From positions 1-7,355 of the forward strand of contig JAFCZU010000147.1 of assembly GCA_019314185.1 (NCBI GenBank): a stretch of DNA of 7,355 bases, read 5' to 3'. How positions within the stretch are numbered: position 1 is the stretch's first letter; every line of letters begins with the position of its first letter. Shown in pieces: positions 1 to 5,619 of the stretch. Under the pieces are notes generated by a model. That model ran no database searches and was not told the DNA's origin. It worked only from the letters and a program-made list of their open reading frames with translations. This DNA comes from Deltaproteobacteria bacterium. GTDB lineage: Bacteria > Desulfobacterota > Desulfobacteria > Desulfobacterales > ETH-SRB1. The position numbers and the translations under genes are program-made.

Positions 1-1
1 C

Positions 2-289
2 AACCATCATGTAAATATTGATGTTCGGAATAAATTTTTCAAAAGTGATATAATTGAAGTTTTGAGCAAAAAAGGACCTGCCAGGCAGGATAAAATAAAT
101 GATATTATCGACATAAACGGGCAGTCTTTATCTTTTGCCCCGCAAGGCAGCGAGATAACCATCAGTCTTTCAACCGAATGCTCGACAAACGATCTGATAA
201 GAAAGGTGGGTTTGGCCACAGAAAGTCAGGAATCAGAGGTCGGAGGTCAGAGGGCAGAGGTCGGAAAAACAGCAACCACATATCCCTGA
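2..289 (+). CDS. 3' end of an unrecognised protein gene, partial
   Basis: The frame is open from the window edge to a TGA at 287-289, so this is the C-terminal 95 residues of a longer protein whose start lies outside the window. A TTG at 62 is in frame, but the frame is already open upstream and I see no good ribosome site before it, so I treat it as internal. The visible part is soluble, mixed charged and hydrophobic, with no membrane segment or cysteine motif. A stretch reading QGSEITISL faintly recalls the last strand region of HPr-like domains, but the spacing to any Ser46-like serine is wrong, so I do not assign a family. The last 20 or so residues (ESQESEVGGQRAEVG...) are encoded by a 7-base tandem repeat and are probably not part of the ancestral fold. 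It points the same way as cobO but is 292 bases away. Confidence 0.55.
   Translation, partial: NHHVNIDVRNKFFKSDIIEVLSKKGPARQDKINDIIDINGQSLSFAPQGSEITISLSTECSTNDLIRKVGLATESQESEVGGQRAEVGKTATTYP
227..264 (+). repeat. Degenerate heptamer tandem repeat, coding for a C-terminal tail
   Basis: Units with a period of 7 can be read as CAGGAAT, CAGAGGT, CGGAGGT, CAGAGGG, CAGAGGT and then CGG. The tract lies inside the last codons of the partial first gene and gives that protein a tail rich in Glu, Gly, Gln and Arg. The period matches the other tracts in the window although the unit sequence differs. Confidence 0.75.
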
Positions 290-351
290 ACCGCTGAACC
301 TTTGTTTCTCATTTGGCATTTGTTTTTTTATTCGATTTTAAAATAATTTGA

Positions 352-406
352 AGAGCGGAGCGACATCATTATTCGACGTTCGACGTTCGATGTTGGACGT
401 TCATCT
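352..406 (-). repeat. Composite repeat: heptamer tract plus TCGCTCCGCTCT
   Basis: The tract 372-406 reads on the + strand as TTCGACG, TTCGACG, TTCGATG, TTGGACG, TTCATCT, five units of period 7. On the minus strand it is followed at once by TCGCTCCGCTCT (363-352). The order heptamers then TCGCTNNGCTCT recurs at 3357-3414 and 7029-7058, which is why I call it a composite element and place it on the minus strand. Confidence 0.7.
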
Positions 407-462
407 TTTAATATGTTCGGCGTTTATCTTTCAAAACAACGCCGTAAGGAATAAATGCAACC

Positions 463-476
463 TGTAAACGTTTACA
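463..476. promoter_or_regulatory. Perfect 14-bp palindrome TGTAAACGTTTACA, LacI-type operator candidate
   Basis: TGTAAACGTTTACA is fully self-complementary with a central CG, the form bound by many LacI/GalR-family regulators, and it fits the published cre consensus TGWAARCGYTWNCA. It lies 106 bases before the cobO start. No LacI-family gene is in the window, and a 14-bp palindrome can arise by chance in a few kilobases, so the operator role is inference. Confidence 0.35.
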
Positions 477-526
477 AAACAACTTAGCGCTTATGGAGGT
501 GCTGAGGTCAGATAAAATAATAAAAG

Positions 527-556
527 TCTGTGTTCGTCCGTGTGTGTCTGTGGCTA
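527..556 (+). repeat. Degenerate tandem repeat with a 10-base period
   Basis: Three consecutive 10-mers, TCTGTGTTCG, TCCGTGTGTG and TCTGTGGCTA, share the frame TCTGTGNNNN. The tract ends 25 bases before the cobO ATG, so it sits in the likely leader of that gene. It is unrelated in sequence to the heptamer tracts. Confidence 0.6.
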
Positions 557-581
557 AAAACATATTATTCAGGGAAAAGAC

Positions 582-1097
582 ATGAAAGGATATGTTCAAA
601 TTTATACAGGTAACGGAAAGGGGAAAACAACGGCAGCCCTGGGGCTTTCAATTAGAGCTGCCGGCGCAGGGCTGAAGGTTTATATAGGTCAATTTATCAA
701 ATCAGGAGAATACAGCGAAATAAATGCGTTAAAGAGGTTTTCCGACTTTATAACTATTGAGCAGTTCGGGCGAGGCTGTTTTATCAAAAACAAGCCGGTT
801 TCTGAAGATATCAAGCTCGCGCAAAAAGGGCTCAAAAAGATAAAAGAAGTTATGTCTTCCGGTGATTATAATATAGTTATTCTCGATGAAGCAAATGTTG
901 CCCTGCAATGCAAACTGTTTAAAGTTCAGGATCTCCTCGAAGTTATTGCCGCAAAGCCGGAAGATATCGAGCTTGTTATTACAGGACGATATGCTGCCCC
1001 TGAGATTATTGAAAAATCGGATCTTGTTACTGAAATGAAAGAGATAAAGCACTATTTCCAAAAAGGGGTGCAAGCAAGGTTTGGGATTGAAAAATAA
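582..1097 (+). CDS. cobO: Corrinoid adenosyltransferase (CobO/BtuR/CobA type)
   Basis: This 171-residue cytoplasmic enzyme belongs to the P-loop family that transfers the 5'-deoxyadenosyl group of ATP to cob(I)alamin or cob(I)yrinic acid a,c-diamide, forming the upper ligand of coenzyme B12. Seen in the sequence: an N-terminal Walker A loop GNGKGKTT (residues 10-17), a Walker B-like ILDEAN (100-105), the segment ELVITGRYAAPEIIEKSD (130-147), which corresponds to the family's VLTGR-xxP-x-L/IIE-x-ADLVTEM block, and a C-terminal IKHYFQKGVQARFGIE that matches the usual IKHPY..GI.A..GIE ending. The length is slightly below the usual 175-200. AGGGA at 571-575 lies 6 bases before the ATG and fixes the start. 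The 3' end overlaps the penicillin-binding protein gene, so the two are probably co-transcribed. No other cobalamin gene or visible cobalamin riboswitch is nearby, which fits salvage or a scattered pathway. Confidence 0.9.
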   Translation: MKGYVQIYTGNGKGKTTAALGLSIRAAGAGLKVYIGQFIKSGEYSEINALKRFSDFITIEQFGRGCFIKNKPVSEDIKLAQKGLKKIKEVMSSGDYNIVILDEANVALQCKLFKVQDLLEVIAAKPEDIELVITGRYAAPEIIEKSDLVTEMKEIKHYFQKGVQARFGIEK

Positions 1098-3036
1098 AAA
1101 GCAAATCGCAATTATACTTATCCTGATCTCCGGCGTCTTTTTTGGAATTATTGCCGGCATACTTCTATCCGTTACACACGATCTCCCACAAATACAAGCC
1201 CTTGAAACATTCAAGCCATCAGCAGTCACACGAATATATTCAGCAGACAAAGAACTCCTTGCCGAACTGTATCTCGAAAATAGAAACCCTGTGCCCCTGA
1301 AAGCTATTCCCCATTATCTTAAAACAGCCCTGATTACTACGGAAGACAAAAATTTTTACAAACACAGCGGCGTTGACCTGAAAGGAATTCTAAGAGCAAT
1401 AATCAAGGATATCCTGGCAAGAAAATTTATAGAAGGAGCCAGTACCATCACACAGCAGCTTGCCAAGACATTATTTCTTACATCTGAAAAGTCAATTATA
1501 CGGAAAATCAAGGAAGCCTTTCTGGCCTTTCAGCTCGAACGCCGTTACACAAAGGATAAGATACTGGAATTATACCTTAACCAGATATATTTAGGCAGCG
1601 GCTCTTATGGCGTAGAATCTGCAGCTCAAACTTTTTTTGGGAAACCGGTAAAAGATCTAAGCCTTGCTGAATGCGCTTTGATTGCAGCCATGCCCAAAGC
1701 ACCTTCCCGATATTCACCACTGATTAACAAAGATCTTGCAGTAAAACGGAGAAACATTGTGTTAAAACAGATGGCAGACTCCGGCATTATCACTGAAACA
1801 ACCTATAATGAATCTATTAAAGAAATAATTACATTTGAGAAACAAAACAAAAAACCGGTCAAAGCCCCCTATTTCGTAGAATATGTAAAGAAAATTCTTG
1901 AAGAAACACTTGGTTCATCAAGGCTTTATAAGGGCGGTCTTACAATTCATACAACCCTTTCATTTGAATTGCAAAAAGCAGCGGAGCATGCAGTTGAAAA
2001 AGGACTCTATGCTCTTGAAACAAGAATGAAACAACAAAAAATAATGGATCCCCATCCTCAAAGCGCGCTTATTGCTTTAAATGTACAATCAGGCGGCATT
2101 CTTGCCATGGTAGGGGGCAAGAATTTTGACAAAAGCTCCTTTAACAGGGCAACAAGAGCCAAAAGACAACCGGGCTCAGCATTTAAACCTTTTATTTACG
2201 CTCTTGCAATCGAACGTGGTTTCCCGCAAAATAAGATGATACTGGATGCTCCCGTGATATTTAAAGGAGTGGAAAACGGAAAAGACTGGCAGCCGGAGAA
2301 TTTTTCCGGAAAGTATAAGGGTGAAATTACTTTGAGAAAAGCTCTGGATCAGTCTATAAACATACCGGCAATCAGACTGATAAAAATGCTGGAGCCTTTG
2401 TCTGTGGTACGGTTTGGTTATACTCTTGGCATTGAATCAACGCTTTCCCCAAATCTTTCCCTTGCTCTCGGCACATCGGAAATGACATTAATTGATCTAA
2501 CCTCTGCCTATGCGGTTTTCCCAAACATGGGAAAGCACATCAAATCTTTTGGGATTATGAAAGTCATTGACCATGAAGGCAGAATTATCATACAGGCAAA
2601 ACCTGAGCAAAGGCTGAGCATGTCACGAGCAGGAGCCGCGATAATAACCAATATGTTGTACGGAGTTATCCAGGAAGGCACTGGCAAAAAAGCCCGCAAG
2701 TTAAAACGCGCTGTTGCAGGAAAAACCGGCACTACAAATAATTATAAAGACGCTCTATTCGTCGGATTTTCACCATCAGTTGCAGCAGGAGTATGGGTGG
2801 GGCAGGATAATTTTACAACCCTTGGAAAATGGGAAACAGGCGCAAAAGCGGCTCTTCCCATATGGATCGAATTCATGGGAAAAGCACTCGAAAACAGCGA
2901 CTGTCAATACTTTGACATTCCGGATGATGTTGTAAAAATACGCATGGATCCATTAACTGGCCAGCTCGTACCTGACGATTCAACGCATGCAGTATCAGCC
3001 CTTTTTAAAAAAGGAACAGAACCCAAGAAAAAGTAA
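1081..3036 (+). CDS. Class A penicillin-binding protein (PBP1A family)
   Basis: A 651-residue bifunctional peptidoglycan synthase, anchored in the inner membrane, that polymerises glycan strands from lipid II and cross-links stem peptides. A short basic N-terminus is followed by one hydrophobic segment (about residues 9-30). The GT51 glycosyltransferase domain shows TTEDKNFYKHSGVD (catalytic Glu88), GASTITQQLAKT (119-130), RRYTKDKILELYLN (154-167) and YLGSGSYGVESAAQTFFGK (170-188). The transpeptidase has SxxK as S366-AF-K369 in QPGSAFKP, SxN as S425-I-N427 and KTGT at 548-551. It ends soon after the transpeptidase domain with a Lys-rich tail and is shorter than E. coli PBP1A. The start must be TTG, because in-frame stops lie just upstream (1036, 1045) and no ATG or GTG precedes the hydrophobic segment. 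TTG 1081 is the longest choice. TTG 1087, 7 bases after AAGG (1076-1079), is equally or more likely and would remove two residues. Either choice overlaps cobO, by 17 or 11 bases, which suggests translational coupling. Confidence 0.93.
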   Translation: MGLKNKKQIAIILILISGVFFGIIAGILLSVTHDLPQIQALETFKPSAVTRIYSADKELLAELYLENRNPVPLKAIPHYLKTALITTEDKNFYKHSGVDLKGILRAIIKDILARKFIEGASTITQQLAKTLFLTSEKSIIRKIKEAFLAFQLERRYTKDKILELYLNQIYLGSGSYGVESAAQTFFGKPVKDLSLAECALIAAMPKAPSRYSPLINKDLAVKRRNIVLKQMADSGIITETTYNESIKEIITFEKQNKKPVKAPYFVEYVKKILEETLGSSRLYKGGLTIHTTLSFELQKAAEHAVEKGLYALETRMKQQKIMDPHPQSALIALNVQSGGILAMVGGKNFDKSSFNRATRAKRQPGSAFKPFIYALAIERGFPQNKMILDAPVIFKGVENGKDWQPENFSGKYKGEITLRKALDQSINIPAIRLIKMLEPLSVVRFGYTLGIESTLSPNLSLALGTSEMTLIDLTSAYAVFPNMGKHIKSFGIMKVIDHEGRIIIQAKPEQRLSMSRAGAAIITNMLYGVIQEGTGKKARKLKRAVAGKTGTTNNYKDALFVGFSPSVAAGVWVGQDNFTTLGKWETGAKAALPIWIEFMGKALENSDCQYFDIPDDVVKIRMDPLTGQLVPDDSTHAVSALFKKGTEPKKK

Positions 3037-3070
3037 AACTTTTGAAAATAGAAAGTGGAAGGAAACTATT

Positions 3071-3241
3071 ATGAATAAATTTTATATATTTGTACTCAGA
3101 ACTATACTGGGATTGATTTTCGCCGTTCTTTTATCACGTTTCTTTTATTCTCAAATAAACATTGTCTATATTTCAGGACTTTTCATATTCCTTGTGGGGA
3201 CGGCATATGTACTGGATTATGTACGCAGCGGCAAACAATGA
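3071..3241 (+). CDS. Small two-segment membrane protein, function unknown
   Basis: The ATG at 3071 follows AAGGA (3059-3063) by 7 bases, so I prefer it to the longer in-frame reading from 2987, which lies inside the penicillin-binding protein gene. The product is 56 residues: MNKFYIFVLR, then a hydrophobic stretch (about 4-22), a short SRFFYSQIN turn, a second hydrophobic stretch (about 32-46) and a polar end DYVRSGKQ. Two transmembrane helices with little outside the bilayer are likely. It begins 34 bases after the penicillin-binding protein stop and is probably the last gene of that transcript. I do not recognise a named family. A role in the envelope is suggested only by its neighbour. Confidence 0.65.
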   Translation: MNKFYIFVLRTILGLIFAVLLSRFFYSQINIVYISGLFIFLVGTAYVLDYVRSGKQ

Positions 3242-3356
3242 GAGTTACAGCATAATTTTTATAGATTTTTATCGGTTACAACTTGAACTTTTGTAATAAT
3301 TTAGCGCTTTGAAAATTTGGCTGTTTTCGTTGAGATAATTCGAAAAAGCATTATTT

Positions 3357-3481
3357 GAATATCGAATATCGAACAAGGAATTTCGAATGATGAATTGTGG
3401 AATCGCTACGCTCTATCTTTTATAGTAGTAAAAATGATAGAATACCTTACTTCGATATTTATAATTCCTTGTTCGATATTC
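3357..3481. repeat. Long hairpin repeat with heptamer arms
   Basis: The left arm is six units of period 7 starting with GAA: GAATATC, GAATATC, GAACAAG, GAATTTC, GAATGAT, GAATTGT (3357-3398), followed by TCGCTACGCTCT (3403-3414). The right arm carries the same heptamers inverted. GAATATCGAACAAGGAATT at 3364-3382 is the exact reverse complement of 3463-3481, a perfect 19-bp inverted repeat about 80 bases apart. Between the arms CTATC (3413-3417) pairs with GATAG (3436-3440), and TTTTA can pair with TAAAA inside that. The whole resembles a small non-autonomous palindromic element of the REP or MITE kind. No target-site duplication was recognised. Confidence 0.75.
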
Positions 3482-3587
3482 TGCGGTTCAAAACAAATCC
3501 GTAAGTTTGAATTCGTTTGAAAAAGCTAAAGTGTTACGAAATTTTTAATATTCGCCGCAAACGTAGAGATCTCAGAAGAAATTATCT

Positions 3588-3619
3588 TTTCGTGCTTTCC
3601 TCATTTCGTGTTTTCGTGA
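3588..3619 (+). repeat. Degenerate tandem repeat with an 8-base period
   Basis: Four consecutive 8-mers, TTTCGTGC, TTTCCTCA, TTTCGTGT and TTTCGTGA, end 7 bases before the amidohydrolase stop codon position. In transcripts of that gene the tract would lie in the 3' untranslated region. Confidence 0.65.
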
Positions 3620-3626
3620 TTGTTTT

Positions 3627-4430
3627 TTAATATAAATCGGCCCTTGTATTTGGAAGGAAAAAATGCATCCTGTTATTTCGTACACTGGCCAGATCATCTG
3701 CCTTTAAATCTACAACCATTATACCCTCCCTGCCGCTTATCCTTTTCTTTATAATCTTGCCGGATGGACCAATTACTACGGAGATACCCGGAAAGGCAAG
3801 CCCTTTTCCATTCTCACCTGTCTGGTTACACGCAATAACAAAAAGGCTGTTATCATAAGCTCTTGCAACAAGATGCCGCATCCATGATTTAAATTTTTTG
3901 TCAGGAGTTGCTCTTGGAGATGCATGGGGAATGAAAATGAGTTCCGCTCCACTTACAGCCATATGTGTGGAAAGCCCTGGAAAGTGCGCATCATAACAAA
4001 GCTGAATCCCAAATTTTACTCCCATCATCTCAAAAAGCGGGATTTCGCTGCCCGGAGTAAAAAAAGGTCTCTCAGGTGGAGCTATATGAAGCTTCCGATA
4101 TACTCCTGAAACACTGTCAGGCGCGATAACGAGGTGGCTCGCAAATATCCGGCCGGCTTGATCCTTCTCAGCCATACCCGCAAGAACAACTATCTTTTCC
4201 TCTCCGGCTAACTGTAAAAGGGTTTGTGTCGCCCAACCTGAAACAGGTTCTGCTATCTTATTAATATCCTCATGTACACAGTATCCTGTAACATTCATTT
4301 CAGGAAAACAGATTATTGAAGCGCCTTTCCTCTTCGCTTCCTTTACCCACCTGACCATACGATCAATGTTATGCCTGATTTTGTTAACAGGTGAATTGAA
4401 AACAGCAACCGCAACCCTTATATCCTTCAT
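3627..4430 (-). CDS. Nitrilase-superfamily carbon-nitrogen hydrolase
   Basis: The 267-residue protein is a cytoplasmic amidase of the nitrilase superfamily, which cleaves non-peptide C-N bonds through a Glu-Lys-Cys triad. The triad is visible: Glu44 in CFPEMNVTGY, Lys113 in YRKLHIAPPE and Cys145 in GIQLCYDAHFPG. The second conserved Glu is Glu120 (PPERPFF). The length is normal for a single-domain member. N-carbamoylputrescine amidase, beta-ureidopropionase and omega-amidase are relatives, but nothing I can see fixes the substrate. The ATG at 4430 has GGGA about 8 bases upstream. It begins 20 bases after the ahbA-like gene ends and is the last gene of a three-gene minus-strand group. The link to haem or thiamine chemistry is suggested only by position. 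Confidence 0.88.
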   Translation of the reverse strand: MKDIRVAVAVFNSPVNKIRHNIDRMVRWVKEAKRKGASIICFPEMNVTGYCVHEDINKIAEPVSGWATQTLLQLAGEEKIVVLAGMAEKDQAGRIFASHLVIAPDSVSGVYRKLHIAPPERPFFTPGSEIPLFEMMGVKFGIQLCYDAHFPGLSTHMAVSGAELIFIPHASPRATPDKKFKSWMRHLVARAYDNSLFVIACNQTGENGKGLAFPGISVVIGPSGKIIKKRISGREGIMVVDLKADDLASVRNNRMHFFLPNTRADLY

Positions 4431-4450
4431 TAATTATTTCCCGCAACCTT

Positions 4451-4897
4451 CTATAGGTCAAAGTGAGCCTTTATCTTAAACACATCTGTTGCCGGCAGAT
4501 TAATAATATCTGTTATTCCCGTTTTCCTCGATATCTTCTCGATATTTCCCTCTATCTCTTCCATGGATGGCGCAATAAATGTAAACCAGACATTAAACTC
4601 ATTATCCCGCCTGTAATTATGAGTTACACCGGGATAGCTATTGACTTCCATGGCAAACCCTTCAATCTTATCCTCAGGAACCCTGGCTGCGCAAAGAGTA
4701 CTGACAAATCCTAACTTGTCAGGAACAAAATTGCCTCCGATTCGACGTATAATTTTCTCGTTTTTCAACCTCATAACCCGCTTTAAAACATCACTTTCTG
4801 AAAGACCAAGATCATCAGCAATTGAAAGATAGGGATATGGTGTGATTGGAAAGTTAGACTGTATTCTATTTAAAATTTCTCTGTCGATTTCATCCAT
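4451..4897 (-). CDS. ahbA: Siroheme decarboxylase subunit, AsnC/Lrp-like (probably AhbA)
   Basis: In sulfate reducers and archaea AhbA and AhbB decarboxylate siroheme to 12,18-didecarboxysiroheme in the alternative haem pathway. They look like AsnC/Lrp regulators and are often misannotated as such. Seen here: 148 residues, an N-terminal winged helix-turn-helix (about 1-55, with LSIADDLGLSESDVLKRV), then RRIGGNFVPDKLGFVSTLCAARVPEDK (51-77) and YPGVTHNYRRDNEFNVWFTF (88-107), with the His93-Asn94-Tyr95 and Trp104 positions typical of these decarboxylases, and an end NLPATDVFKIKAHFDL. The RIGGNF and STLCAA blocks make the alpha subunit more likely than beta; this rests on memory of the family. 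No second subunit is adjacent. The ATG at 4897 lies 15 bases from the only good ribosome site, AGGAG. A true regulator remains possible but less likely. Confidence 0.8.
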   Translation of the reverse strand: MDEIDREILNRIQSNFPITPYPYLSIADDLGLSESDVLKRVMRLKNEKIIRRIGGNFVPDKLGFVSTLCAARVPEDKIEGFAMEVNSYPGVTHNYRRDNEFNVWFTFIAPSMEEIEGNIEKISRKTGITDIINLPATDVFKIKAHFDL

Positions 4898-4921
4898 AGA
4901 GGGTATGTATTACTCCTGATA

Positions 4922-5314
4922 TTATCCCCGTAACAAACGCACGAATATCTTTCTATTTCGAGGACCGTCAAATTCACAAAAATATATTCCCTGCCATGTA
5001 CCCAGCATAAGCTCACCATTTTCTATTGCGATAAGCTCCGAAACTCCCACAAGTGTCGACTTAATATGTGCTGGAGAATTTCCTTCAAGATGACGGTATT
5101 CAGCATCCCATGGAACTATACCGTTTAGAGTCATCAGAATATCGGTTTTAACGTTTGGATCCGCGCTTTCATTAATTGTTACAGCCGCAGTTGTATGAGG
5201 CACATAAAGCATACAAATACCTTCGACTACACCCGAAGAATAAACCATCTCTCGAATATTCGAAGTTATATCTACCAATTCTGTTTTAGCTTCAGTTTTA
5301 AGCTTTAATATCAT
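4922..5314 (-). CDS. yjbQ: YjbQ/UPF0047 family protein (secondary thiamine-phosphate synthase type)
   Basis: A complete 130-residue member of the YjbQ (UPF0047) family, small cytoplasmic proteins that form trimers with a metal-like site. Some members have weak thiamine-phosphate synthase activity in E. coli complementation, but the physiological role is unsettled. Family blocks seen: YVPHTTAAVTINESADP (38-53), WDAEYRHLEGNSPAHIKSTLVG (69-90) with His75, Asn79 and His83, and LGTWQGIYFCEFDGPRNR (104-121). The length is close to the usual 130-140. It is the first gene of the minus-strand group, 24 bases before the ahbA-like gene. The ATG at 5314 has only a distant AAAGG about 13 bases upstream. 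The nearby ATG eight bases earlier is out of frame and meets a stop at once. Confidence 0.9.
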   Translation of the reverse strand: MILKLKTEAKTELVDITSNIREMVYSSGVVEGICMLYVPHTTAAVTINESADPNVKTDILMTLNGIVPWDAEYRHLEGNSPAHIKSTLVGVSELIAIENGELMLGTWQGIYFCEFDGPRNRKIFVRLLRG

Positions 5315-5545
5315 AAATACATCGAAACCTTTAACTCAAAATGAGCGATCAGCTATTAGTCAAACCATATCAAGATGTTATTAAATAGGAAGTATTACCA
5401 GTTTGTTGAAATTGGAATGATACCCCACAGCAGCATCATTTTAAATAATAACATTTCACCCGATGGGTGAAAATCGAATCGCTTGTAACCACCTGAAATA
5501 ATAAGAGCTAATAGCTTATCTTAGATTTAAAGAATATTCAACCAT
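5315..5545. other. Leader region of the yjbQ group, no gene
   Basis: With the dsrC terminator and tail this forms a gene-free stretch of about 305 bases. It should hold the promoter of the yjbQ-ahbA-amidohydrolase group, on the minus strand. I could not find a convincing -35/-10 pair; TTGACT near 5345-5360 on the minus strand lacks a good -10. It contains a tight inverted repeat (5454-5472) and a looser one, ATGTTATTA at 5375-5383 with TAATAACAT at 5446-5454. Confidence 0.5.
5454..5472. promoter_or_regulatory. Inverted repeat TTTCACCC-GAT-GGGTGAAA, operator candidate
   Basis: Two perfect 8-base arms flank a 3-base spacer, about 140 bases upstream of yjbQ. Without a following U run it is a poor terminator, so a protein-binding site is the simpler idea. 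No regulator is identified. Confidence 0.35.
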
Positions 5546-5582
5546 AAAAAAAAGCCCTGCTTATAACACAGGGCTTTTTTTT
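5546..5582 (-). terminator. Rho-independent terminator of dsrC
   Basis: The stem AGCCCTG (5553-5559) pairs with CAGGGCT (5569-5575) around a 9-base loop. It is flanked by an A run (5546-5553) and a T run (5575-5582), so it has a U tail on both strands. It starts about 38 bases after the dsrC stop and best serves that gene, and it would also block + strand read-through. Confidence 0.88.
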
Positions 5583-5619
5583 AATTAAAACGTTTTAAAT
5601 AAATAACACTCATTTTTAC

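Larger units (their letters stand above)
290..581. other. Non-coding gap full of short repeats
   Basis: These 292 bases separate the first gene from cobO and hold no credible gene. From left to right there are two near copies of an 8-mer CTGAACCG (284-299), a doubled CATTTGG/CATTTGT (310-323), the composite heptamer element (352-406), a 19-base motif TTCAAAACAANNCCGTAAG shared with the gap near 3490 (430-448), a 14-bp palindrome (463-476), the word TTAGCGCTT that recurs at 3301-3309 (484-492), and a tract of period 10 (527-556). I found no convincing sigma-70 promoter for cobO. Confidence 0.6.
3242..3626. other. Non-coding gap between converging transcripts
   Basis: These 385 bases lie between the + strand membrane-protein gene and the minus-strand amidohydrolase gene, whose 3' ends face each other. 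No gene is credible here. The gap holds a long imperfect hairpin (3357-3481), the shared motif TTCAAAACAAATCCGTAAG (3487-3505) and a period-8 tract (3588-3619). The outer parts also look like diverged inverted copies: GTAATAATTTAGCGCTT (3293-3309) resembles the reverse complement of the sequence around 3522-3538. The hairpin could stop transcription in both directions, but there is no classic GC stem with a U run. Confidence 0.6.

Noticed and set aside
2..289. HPr-like domain in the first partial gene
   Set aside because: A GSEITI motif and an upstream NGQS recall HPr, but the spacing between them is about five residues too short and the rest does not fit.
729..1250. Minus-strand open frame of 173 codons over cobO and the PBP start
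   Set aside because: It is antisense to two well-recognised genes, has no family features and looks like a shadow.
2987..3070. Longer start for the small membrane protein
   Set aside because: It would overlap the penicillin-binding protein gene in another frame and adds a charged stretch without a ribosome site, while ATG 3071 has AAGGA at 7 bases.
5375..5454. ATGTTATTA/TAATAACAT inverted repeat as a functional site
   Set aside because: The arms are AT-only apart from one pair and 62 bases apart; chance is likely in this composition.
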